From: Dyella choica
GTDB lineage: Bacteria; Pseudomonadota; Gammaproteobacteria; Xanthomonadales; Rhodanobacteraceae
Direction: 5' to 3'
Length of the DNA: 64,000 bases
Assembly (NCBI RefSeq): GCF_003977665.1
Contig: NZ_RYYV01000001.1
Span: forward strand, 124,001-188,000
Positions 57,244 to 64,000 of the stretch are shown here, piece after piece. The notes beneath the pieces were generated by a model that did not search any database, was not told the origin of the DNA, and was given only the letters and a program-made list of their open reading frames with translations. The translations under genes and the position numbers were made by a program. Each line of letters begins with the position of its first letter. The stretch's first letter is position 1.

Positions 57244-59028
57244 TCAGTCGGCGGCAACGACTGCGGGGCGTTCGTTGAATTGCATGCGGTGCAACGCAGC
57301 GTAGTGGCCGCCCAGGCCCATCAGCTCGGCATGCGTGCCACGCTCGATGATCCGGCCCTGCTCCATCACCGCGATCTGGTCGGCATGCTCAATGGTCGAC
57401 AGGCGATGCGCGATCACCAGCGTGGTGCGGTCGCGCATCAGGCGCTGCAGCGCTTGCTGGATCAGGCGTTCGGATTCGGTGTCCAGGGCGCTGGTGGCTT
57501 CGTCCAGCACGAGGATCGGCGCGTTCTTGAGGATCGCGCGCGCGATCGCGATGCGCTGGCGCTGGCCGCCGGATAGCATGTTGCCACCCTCGCCGATCGG
57601 ACTGTGGATGCCCTTCGGCATCCGCTCGATGAATTCCATCGCATTCGCGGCTTCGGCGGCCGCCACGATTTCCTGCTCGGACGCACCAGCCAACTCGCCG
57701 TAAGCAATATTCTCCGCTACGCTGCCATCGAACAGCACCACGCTTTGCCCCACCCAGGCAATCTGCTTTCGCAGCGAGGGCAAGGTGTAGTCCTCGTAAT
57801 TCTCACCGTCGAGCAGGATGACCCCGCCGGTTGGCGCATTGAACCGCGGCAACAGGCTGACCAGGCTGCTTTTGCCGCTGCCGGAGCGACCGACCAGCGC
57901 GGTCACCGAACCCGGCGGGCAATGCAGGCTGACACCGGCCAATGCTTCGAAGTCGCCGCGCGGATAAATCAGGCGCACATCCTCGTAACGCAAATCGCCC
58001 TTGGTGCGTTCCAAGGCCTTGCTGCCGTGATCGACTTCCGGCGGCAGGTCCATCACCGCAAACAGGTTTTCAGCGGCGGACACGCCCGTCTGAATAGTGG
58101 ATTGCACGTTGGCCAGTCGCTTCAGCGACGGCAGCATGCCGCCCATGGCGGTAAGCACAGCCACGAACATGCCGGCCGAAATGCTATCGATCACCGCGGG
58201 GCGCGAGGCCAGGAAGATCAGGGCGGCCAGGCCGAACGATGCCACGGTCTGAACGGAGGCGCTGGAGGTAGCGGAGGTCGCGACGATCTTGAGGTTCAGA
58301 TAGCGCGCGCGGCTGGAGACATCCTTGAAGCGCTCCGAGGACTGCTGCTGGCCACCGTATATGCGCAATTCACGGTGCCCGTCGATGGCTTCTTCCACTG
58401 TGCCGGTCACCGAACCCATCATGTTCTGGATGCGCCGGCTGATCAGGCGATAGCGGCGGCTCACGAGCGTGGCGATCAGCATGATCGGTGGAATCAGCAA
58501 GAACAGCACCATCGTGAGATAGGAGCTCTTGCTCAGCATCACGTAGAACATGCTGATCGCGGTCACGCTTTCGGTCACCACCACCTTCAAGGCGTCCGTG
58601 GAAGCACCCGCCACCTGTTCGCTCGTATAGGTGACGCGAGAGATCTGGTGGCCCGAATGTTCGTTGCCGAAGAAAGTGGCCGGCAGGCGCAAATAAGCCG
58701 CAAACACATCGCGCTGCATGGACTGCACCACGTTGCGACCGATGTAGCCGATACCATAGTTGCTGATGAAGGTGGCGACGCCGCGCACCAGGAAGATGGC
58801 GATGATCCAGATCGGCATCCAGAAGATGAGATAGGGATCCTTCTTCACGAACAGCTTGTCGATGATCGGCTGCAGCTCATTGGTGAAAAACGCAAGACAG
58901 CCGCCATCTACGGCAAAACCGACAATCGTGACCAGGATCACCGGCCAGTAGCGCCCGGAGTAGCCGAGCAGGCGCCGGTAGGTGCGCCGGCTTTCCGCAC
59001 CCCACAGCGAAATTTTACCGCTGCTCAT
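57244..59028 (-). CDS. msbA: Lipid A ABC exporter MsbA
   Basis: Flips lipid A-core from the inner to the outer leaflet of the inner membrane. It is 594 residues: six transmembrane helices, then an ABC ATPase with Walker A GRSGSGKSSL, signature LSGGQRQRIAIARA and Walker B ILVLDEATSALD. Its ATG overlaps the exbD stop (ATGA), and lpxK follows. Confidence 0.97.
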   Translation of the reverse strand: MSSGKISLWGAESRRTYRRLLGYSGRYWPVILVTIVGFAVDGGCLAFFTNELQPIIDKLFVKKDPYLIFWMPIWIIAIFLVRGVATFISNYGIGYIGRNVVQSMQRDVFAAYLRLPATFFGNEHSGHQISRVTYTSEQVAGASTDALKVVVTESVTAISMFYVMLSKSSYLTMVLFLLIPPIMLIATLVSRRYRLISRRIQNMMGSVTGTVEEAIDGHRELRIYGGQQQSSERFKDVSSRARYLNLKIVATSATSSASVQTVASFGLAALIFLASRPAVIDSISAGMFVAVLTAMGGMLPSLKRLANVQSTIQTGVSAAENLFAVMDLPPEVDHGSKALERTKGDLRYEDVRLIYPRGDFEALAGVSLHCPPGSVTALVGRSGSGKSSLVSLLPRFNAPTGGVILLDGENYEDYTLPSLRKQIAWVGQSVVLFDGSVAENIAYGELAGASEQEIVAAAEAANAMEFIERMPKGIHSPIGEGGNMLSGGQRQRIAIARAILKNAPILVLDEATSALDTESERLIQQALQRLMRDRTTLVIAHRLSTIEHADQIAVMEQGRIIERGTHAELMGLGGHYAALHRMQFNERPAVVAAD

Positions 59029-59456
59029 TTGCCCGTTTCCGCCTGCGCGGGCGTCGTGGCGATGGAAAGATGGGCAAAACCGAGCTGGCCCAGCGCATCC
59101 ATCGCCGTGACCACGTTCTGGTGCGCAGTCATGGCATCGGCGCGAATGGTCACGGTCTGATTGCGGTCATCGCTGGCAACGCGCGCAATGGCCTGCTTCA
59201 GCGCGTCCACGCTCGTGCCCTGCACTTCGTCGCTGCCCACGTAAAAGTGGCCGTCACGATCCACCATGACCGTGATCGCGGGCGGCTGCATGTCGCGGTC
59301 TTCCGCGCTGGCTTGCGGCAGGTTCACCTTCATGCGCGAATGCTGCACGAAGGTGGTAGTGAGCACAAAGAACATCAGCAGGGTCAGCAGCACGTCGATC
59401 AACGAAACCACGTTGATCTCGAAATCGTCGCTGCGGCGGTCGTTACCGATACGCAT
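59025..59456 (-). CDS. exbD: Biopolymer transport protein ExbD/TolR family
   Basis: 143 residues: short cytoplasmic N-terminus, one helix (VVSLIDVLLTLLMFFVLTTTF) with the conserved membrane Asp, and a periplasmic domain. It uses the proton gradient with ExbB to drive outer-membrane processes. It follows exbB by 3 bases and overlaps msbA. No tonB is adjacent. Confidence 0.93.
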   Translation of the reverse strand: MRIGNDRRSDDFEINVVSLIDVLLTLLMFFVLTTTFVQHSRMKVNLPQASAEDRDMQPPAITVMVDRDGHFYVGSDEVQGTSVDALKQAIARVASDDRNQTVTIRADAMTAHQNVVTAMDALGQLGFAHLSIATTPAQAETGK

Positions 59457-59459
59457 GGC

Positions 59460-60134
59460 TCAGACCGAGGCCTTGTCGCCCGCAGCCATCGATGCGCGCC
59501 GCGCACGCGGGATCGCGGCCTGCGAGGAAAGCGTGAGGTCGTCAAGCAGCAGCGTGGCCTGCTTTTCCATGTCCACCACGTAGCCGGCCACCTTGGACCG
59601 GAAATAACGGTGCAGCACGTAGGCGGGAATCGCCACGGTCAAGCCGGCGGCGGTGCAGATCAGCGCCTCGCCGATACCACCGGCCATCTTGGTCGGATCG
59701 GCCATGCCGCCCACCATCACCTGCATGAACATGCGGATCAGGCCGATCACGGTACCGAACAGGCCAAGCAGCGGGCCGATCAGGGCGATGGTGCCGAGCG
59801 TGTTCAGATAACGCTCCATGCGATGCACCACGTGACGGCCGGTATCCTCGATCCGCTCCTTGATCAGCTCGCGCGAGTGGTTGCGCACCGCCAGTGCGGC
59901 GGCCAGCAATTCGCCCAAGGGCGAGCCGGTCGCAAGCTTTTCCAGGTGGGCCGGATCGAGCTGGTCGGAACGCGCCCATTCGCGCACCTCCTGCGCCAGT
60001 CCGGGCGGCAGCACATAGCTGCGCCGCAAGGTCCACGACCGCTCCAGCACGATGGCCAACGCTACCGCCGAACAGATCAGGATGGGCGCCATCGCCCAGC
60101 CGCCCGCCATCAGAATCTGACCCAAATCACCCAC
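59460..60134 (-). CDS. exbB: Proton-channel protein ExbB/TolQ family
   Basis: 224 residues from the GTG at 60134 (VGDLGQILMAGGW), which has GGGAG about 7 bases upstream; the frame is open further but has no ribosome site. It has three helices with the family segment TLGTIALIGPLLGLFGTVIGLIRMF and AGGIGEALICTAAGLTVAIPA. Works with ExbD. The operon order exbB-exbD-msbA-lpxK, with comEC upstream, is a known gammaproteobacterial arrangement. Confidence 0.93.
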   Translation of the reverse strand: MGDLGQILMAGGWAMAPILICSAVALAIVLERSWTLRRSYVLPPGLAQEVREWARSDQLDPAHLEKLATGSPLGELLAAALAVRNHSRELIKERIEDTGRHVVHRMERYLNTLGTIALIGPLLGLFGTVIGLIRMFMQVMVGGMADPTKMAGGIGEALICTAAGLTVAIPAYVLHRYFRSKVAGYVVDMEKQATLLLDDLTLSSQAAIPRARRASMAAGDKASV

Positions 60135-60226
60135 AGCAAAACTCCCGGCCCTGCCGCCTGCGCAAGGCGCCATCATAGCAGCGTCTCCGAAACGTACCGT
60201 GCGGCCAATCACTCCCGTCGCCGGCA

Positions 60227-60294
60227 CCTAGGCTGGGATGGCAATCCCAGCATCCGGGAGGCCGCGGAGTACTGGGACTGGCATCCAGCCTAGG
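60227..60294. repeat. Double-hairpin intergenic repeat, copy 5
   Basis: Arms at 60227-60251 (CCTAGGCTGGGATGGCAATC then CCAGC) and 60271-60294 are inverted; the second is degenerate. It lies between comEC and exbB. Confidence 0.8.
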
Positions 60295-60309
60295 TCGCAA
60301 CCTGCCCGA

Positions 60310-62643
60310 TCATTCCCGCCAGTAGCGTCGTTCCATCCTCCGCCAACGCGCGGCCACATAAGCCGGCGTCGCCGCCGGAAAGTCAATCTGAACGGCACCG
60401 TCCACCGCCGTATTGAATACCGGCACGCCCGCTGCTGCATAGCGCTGCATGACTGCCGGATGCGGGTGGCCAAAACGATTGCGCCAGCCGGAGGAGACCA
60501 CAGCAAGTTCAGGCCCGGTGGCGGCAATGAAACCGGCACTGGAGGAACTCTTGCTGCCATGATGCGGAACCTGCAGCACAAGCCCGGGCCCCGGCCGCAG
60601 CGAATCGGCGATGCGCCGCTCGGTGGACGCCGCAATATCGCCGGTGAGCAGCAGTCGTCCTGCACGGCCTTCGACCAGCAGCACGCATGAGTCATCGTTG
60701 GCCGGCGCCTTCGGCACCCTCGCCACGGGACTCAGTACGCGAAAACGAACCTCGTCCCACTCCCATTGCTGCCCAGCCTGACATAGCTCCATCGGCACTC
60801 GCGATCGGGCCGGTTCGCCGGAGAAGCGGCGCGCCATTGGAAACGCTGCTGCTACGGCCGCCGCGCCGCCGGCATGGTCGTTGTCGCCATGACTGATCAT
60901 CAGCACATCCAGCCGATCCATACCCAGGGCATATAGGGAAGGCACGACGACGGCCGCTCCCGAATCGTATTCCGAGGGAAAGCGGGGACCTGCGTCGTAA
61001 ACCAGGGTGTGATGGCGTGTGCGCACAATCATCGCGAGCCCCTGTCCCACGTCCAGCGTCCACGCCTGGAACCCGCCTTCGGCCGGCAGCCGGCGTACCG
61101 GCCACAGCAGTGGCAGAAACAGAAATACGCCAAGCATTCGCAAAGGCACTCCACGCGGCGCAAACAACCACACCGCGCCCAGCATGGCCAATACCAATGC
61201 CCAGGGTGTCACCGTCGGCAAATACCAATGCGCGCCGGGCCATGGCGCAGCCTGTTCGAGCAACCACCATTGCGCATGCGTCAACCATTCGGCCACTCGC
61301 AGCACCGGTGACGCCAGCGGTGGCCAGACGATGAGCAACAGCGTGCCGAACAAAGCGCACGGCACGATCACGAAACTCACGAAAGGCACCGCGACCAGAT
61401 TCGACAATGCCCCAACCAACGACGCTTCACCGAAAAACCACATCGTCAGCGGCAGCAAGGAAACCGTCATCACCAACTGTCCCAACGTCAGCTCGCACAG
61501 AAACCCACGCAGGCCGCGTCCTTTCGCATCCATGCAGAGGATCAGGAACGCAACGCCGACGAACGACAGCCAGAAGCCTGCCTCCAGCACAGCCGTAGGA
61601 TTCATCAGCAGGATTGCCATCAGTGCGGTCGCCAGCGCGTGTGACGAACCCTTCGCGCGCCGGCTGCAGCGGGCCAAGGCGAAGGAGCCGATCATCAGCA
61701 TGGTACGCACTGTCGACATGCCCAACCCAGCCAACGCACCGTACGCACTGGCCAAGGCCAGTGCAGACAGCGCTTGTGCCTGCATACGGGGGTATCGCAG
61801 CGCCAGCGAAGGCCATAACCAGTAGAGGGCATGACACAACCACAGCCCGAACAGGGCCGCCACGCCCACATGAAAGCCGGAAATGGCGAGCAGATGTGAA
61901 ATACCGTTGGCGCGCGCGACAATCCAGTCCTGTTGTTCCAGGCCACGCGTGTCGCCTACCGTAAAGGAACGCAATAAAGCGGCATCATGAGGATCGTGCA
62001 CACGCGCCTGGATGCCATCGGCAAGCGATCCTCGCAGGCGATCCAGGCACCATGTCGCCACGCCCAGGCGCTGGTTGCGCGGGTCTTCGCGGACATAACC
62101 TACGGCCGCGATACCGCGCGCAAGTGCACTGCGTTCACTGTCGGTGCCGCCTGGATTGACCACTCCACGCGGTCTGCGCAAGCGCAACCTCAATTGCCAT
62201 CGTGAACAGGGTTCCGGCTCCGCGGATGGCTTGCTGTACCAACTGATACGTGCTCGCCCTTGCCAAGATACGGCTCGCCCAGCAAGGCTGGCTCGCTCGA
62301 TCTCCAACAGCACGCTGGTGGCACCGGCTTTGACTTGCGCCAGATCAACGACATGTCCGATGACTTGGAAATCCTGCCCCTCCCAGGCTCGTGGCAGACG
62401 CGCATCCATGGCCGAACCACCACGCCAGGTTGCCCATGCGAAACCGAACAGCAATGGGGCAAGCCGACGGAAGCGCGGCAGGCGCCAGGCGAGAATTGTT
62501 GCGCACACCACCAACACACCCATCACCCATTCAGGTGGCAGGGCGGGAAGCCATTGCACCACCGCGATCCCGGCCAACAGCGTTAGCGCCATATTGACTG
62601 CGCCGGGCCATGGTCGGGTTGCTTGTACCTGCTCGCCTGCCAT
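60310..62643 (-). CDS. comEC: DNA internalization/competence protein ComEC/Rec2
   Basis: Inner-membrane channel for single-stranded DNA uptake in natural transformation. It is 777 residues. N-terminal DUF4131-like region, a central multi-helix Competence domain (HLLAISGFHVGVAALFGLW is its signature), and a C-terminal MBL-fold domain with SHGDNDHAGG and VPHHGSKSSSS. All three parts are intact, so the strain may be competent. 82 bases with a repeat lie between it and exbB's leader region. Confidence 0.95.
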   Translation of the reverse strand: MAGEQVQATRPWPGAVNMALTLLAGIAVVQWLPALPPEWVMGVLVVCATILAWRLPRFRRLAPLLFGFAWATWRGGSAMDARLPRAWEGQDFQVIGHVVDLAQVKAGATSVLLEIERASLAGRAVSWQGRARISWYSKPSAEPEPCSRWQLRLRLRRPRGVVNPGGTDSERSALARGIAAVGYVREDPRNQRLGVATWCLDRLRGSLADGIQARVHDPHDAALLRSFTVGDTRGLEQQDWIVARANGISHLLAISGFHVGVAALFGLWLCHALYWLWPSLALRYPRMQAQALSALALASAYGALAGLGMSTVRTMLMIGSFALARCSRRAKGSSHALATALMAILLMNPTAVLEAGFWLSFVGVAFLILCMDAKGRGLRGFLCELTLGQLVMTVSLLPLTMWFFGEASLVGALSNLVAVPFVSFVIVPCALFGTLLLIVWPPLASPVLRVAEWLTHAQWWLLEQAAPWPGAHWYLPTVTPWALVLAMLGAVWLFAPRGVPLRMLGVFLFLPLLWPVRRLPAEGGFQAWTLDVGQGLAMIVRTRHHTLVYDAGPRFPSEYDSGAAVVVPSLYALGMDRLDVLMISHGDNDHAGGAAAVAAAFPMARRFSGEPARSRVPMELCQAGQQWEWDEVRFRVLSPVARVPKAPANDDSCVLLVEGRAGRLLLTGDIAASTERRIADSLRPGPGLVLQVPHHGSKSSSSAGFIAATGPELAVVSSGWRNRFGHPHPAVMQRYAAAGVPVFNTAVDGAVQIDFPAATPAYVAARWRRMERRYWRE

Positions 62644-62726
62644 GCGAAGAAGTTAACGCAAGCGAAAATCCGGGCTTGTAAGCAGCCGGCGCGCAGCAAA
62701 GTCGGACAAAACCCCACGCAGACCAT

Positions 62727-62762
62727 TTTACTATGTATACATAGCTATATTAATATAGCTAT
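62727..62762 (+). promoter_or_regulatory. Palindromic operator and promoter of the MarR-led operon
   Basis: Two perfect palindromes lie side by side: CTATGTATACATAG (62731-62744) and a 22-base one (62741-62762, halves ATAGCTATATT) ending directly before the ATG at 62763. A promoter reads TTTACT (62727-62732), 18 bases, TAATAT (62751-62756), giving a start at the ATG itself. The AT-rich region stands out in GC-rich DNA. Probably the MarR autoregulatory site. Confidence 0.75.
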
Positions 62763-63194
62763 ATGAAACACGACGCCCCCGTTGACGCAACCCATCTACG
62801 CAACCAGATCATGAGCGTGGTGCGCCGCCTGCGCAGCGAAACGCAGAGCGGTTCGATCCCGCTCGCCCAGCTCACCGTGCTCGGCGCCATCGATCGCCTG
62901 GCCGACCAGGCCACGCCCTCGGCACTTGCGGCAGCGGAACGGGTGCGTTCGTCCAACTTGGCCAGCTTGCTTCGCAGCATGGAAGAAAGCGATCTCATCC
63001 GGCGCGTCGCCGACACCGAGGACCGCCGCAAGATACGCGTGAGCCTGACGCGCCATGGTCGCGCGGTTCTGCATCAGGACCGAGTGCGTCGCGACCAATG
63101 GCTTGCGGCGACCATCCAGGCCTGCCTGACTCGAGCGGAGCAGCAACTGCTCGCCGAAGCCGGAGCGCTGCTCGATCGCATCGCCCGCGCGTGA
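62763..63194 (+). CDS. MarR-family transcriptional regulator
   Basis: 143 residues. A winged helix-turn-helix follows a short N-terminus: IPLAQLTVLGAIDRLADQATPSALAAAERV (recognition region) and the wing RRVADTEDRRKIRVSLTRHGRA. The family binds palindromes and is released by aromatic or oxidising compounds. Palindromes abut the start codon, so autorepression is expected. No ribosome site precedes the ATG. It is followed by an isochorismatase-fold gene 38 bases on. Confidence 0.92.
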   Translation: MKHDAPVDATHLRNQIMSVVRRLRSETQSGSIPLAQLTVLGAIDRLADQATPSALAAAERVRSSNLASLLRSMEESDLIRRVADTEDRRKIRVSLTRHGRAVLHQDRVRRDQWLAATIQACLTRAEQQLLAEAGALLDRIARA

Positions 63195-63232
63195 TCCCAT
63201 CATCCACTCAAAACGAGCGAAAGGAGGCAGAC

Positions 63233-63805
63233 ATGAGCACGGCATTCATTGCGATCGACTACATCATCGACATTGTGCACCCCGAAGGCAAAATCGCGCG
63301 CTCGGCCCCTCATGCGCAGCAACGGAACATCATCACCCAGGTGAACCGGGCTCTGGCCATTGCCGAAAGCAAAGGATGGCTGCGGGTGCTGGTGAAAGTA
63401 GGCTTCGCCAAGCACTATCTCGACCAGCCCAAGCATTCGCCCATGTTCGGGCGTGCCGGGCAGTTGGGCGCCCTGAAACTGGGCGAGCCAGGGACCGAGT
63501 TTCATCCGGACCTCAAGGTCACCGGCGATCATCTTGTGATCGTAAAACCGCGCGTGAGCGCCTTCTACGCCACTCCGCTCGAGGCGATCCTACGCGCCAA
63601 TGGTGTACGGCGGCTCATCATCGCCGGCGTCAGCAGCTCGTGGGCGGTGCAATCGACAGCACGTGATGCGCATGACCGGGACTACGATGTCTGCATTGTC
63701 GAAGACGCGTGTGCCGCGGGTGACGAGAGCGAACATCAGGCGTCCATGAAAATGATGTCGTCGATCGCGCAGATCATCAGCGTCGACGACTTGGAAAGCC
63801 TCTGA
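63233..63805 (+). CDS. Isochorismatase-fold protein lacking the catalytic cysteine
   Basis: 190 residues from the ATG at 63233, which has a perfect AAAGGAGG ribosome site. The cysteine-hydrolase/isochorismatase fold has Asp9 (FIAIDYIIDIVHPEGK) and Lys105 (VIVKPRVSAFYATPLE). The position of the usual nucleophile is Ala138 (AGVSSSWAVQSTARDA), where active members have Cys. Members without Cys include true isochorismatases such as EntB and PhzD. The substrate is unknown. Overlaps the next gene's start. Confidence 0.85.
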   Translation: MSTAFIAIDYIIDIVHPEGKIARSAPHAQQRNIITQVNRALAIAESKGWLRVLVKVGFAKHYLDQPKHSPMFGRAGQLGALKLGEPGTEFHPDLKVTGDHLVIVKPRVSAFYATPLEAILRANGVRRLIIAGVSSSWAVQSTARDAHDRDYDVCIVEDACAAGDESEHQASMKMMSSIAQIISVDDLESL

Positions 63806-64000
63806 TGCCGACGAAGGCACATCCCCTGCTCGCCCGTCTTGCCGGGGAAATCAAGGGCAGGGGGTTGGTCAAAGCGCTGCTGGCGCTGCTGCCCTTTGGC
63901 GTGCTTTCGATCAGCACCGCCGATCCGATCTGGGCCGAGGTTTCGCTGCTCACGATTTCGACGCTCATCGCCCGGGAGCGGCTCGCGCTTGTTCCGTTGG
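63805..64000 (+). CDS. Membrane protein, N-terminal fragment (third gene of the MarR operon)
   Basis: The first 65 codons are present, and the gene continues beyond the window. The ATG overlaps the previous stop (TGATG). After a hydrophilic start (MPTKAHPLLARLAGEIKGR) comes a hydrophobic helix (ALLALLPFGVLSISTA), then a second hydrophobic stretch. It may be an efflux or FUSC/DUF2955-like membrane protein, which would suit a MarR operon, but the fragment is too short to assign. Confidence 0.55.
   Translation, partial: MPTKAHPLLARLAGEIKGRGLVKALLALLPFGVLSISTADPIWAEVSLLTISTLIARERLALVPL

Overview
The window is a gene-dense, GC-rich bacterial chromosome segment from a gammaproteobacterium of the Xanthomonadales. 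A Rhodanobacteraceae member (the Dyella / Luteibacter / Frateuria / Rhodanobacter group) is the best guess. This rests on the class III PHA synthase pair (phaE-phaC), the fab-pabB-pabC-mltG-tmk-holB string, the comEC-exbB-exbD-msbA-lpxK string, kdkA and the general protein character. The exact genus is inference. I see no phage, insertion sequence or CRISPR array. Almost everything is housekeeping, and the accessory material sits mostly after about 52 kb.

Layout. 1-3.3 kb: a cut-off GtrA-type membrane protein, mtnA (methionine salvage) and phaC/phaE (polyhydroxyalkanoate synthesis). 3.4-13.1 kb: initiator tRNA-fMet, rimP, nusA, infB, rbfA, truB, rpsO and pnp on the minus strand, in the same order as the E. 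coli metY-nusA-infB-pnp region. A 460-base leader with tandem terminator-like hairpins lies between the tRNA and rimP. 13.1-27.8 kb: a complete 14-gene nuo operon (nuoA to nuoN, minus strand) for respiratory complex I. 28.1-40.1 kb: pilZ, a PIG-L deacetylase, holB, tmk, mltG, pabC, pabB, fabF, acpP, fabG, fabD, fabH, rpmF and yceD, all minus strand, coupling replication, folate, cell-wall and fatty-acid functions. 40.2-47.4 kb: plus-strand membrane ORF, maf, the MoxR/DUF58/transglutaminase set and a Slp-like lipoprotein, with one minus-strand GT39-type glycosyltransferase. 47.5-50.9 kb: HIT protein, recR, ybaB, dnaX, 4.5S SRP RNA and tRNA-Ser(GGA), all minus strand. 51.0-62.6 kb: cell-envelope genes (an MBL-fold hydrolase, kdkA, a GT9 glycosyltransferase, an acyltransferase with SGNH domain, DUF6165, lpxK, msbA, exbD, exbB) and comEC. 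62.7 kb to the end: a MarR regulator, an isochorismatase-fold protein without the usual catalytic cysteine, and a cut-off membrane protein, apparently one small operon.

Features outside the coding genes. At least five intergenic copies of a double-hairpin repeat (arms built on TAGGCTGGGATG...CATCCCAGCCTA) and one shorter relative are scattered through the window. A second REP-like family (TCCCGC..GCGGGA hairpins) sits between fabH and fabD. Consensus-like promoters can be read upstream of tRNA-fMet, rpsO, nuoA and yceD. Two of the promoters (yceD and the MarR gene) place the transcription start at or within a few bases of the start codon, which suggests leaderless mRNAs. The MarR promoter is overlaid by two perfect palindromes that abut the start codon. 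All promoter, terminator and operator calls were read by eye from sequence.
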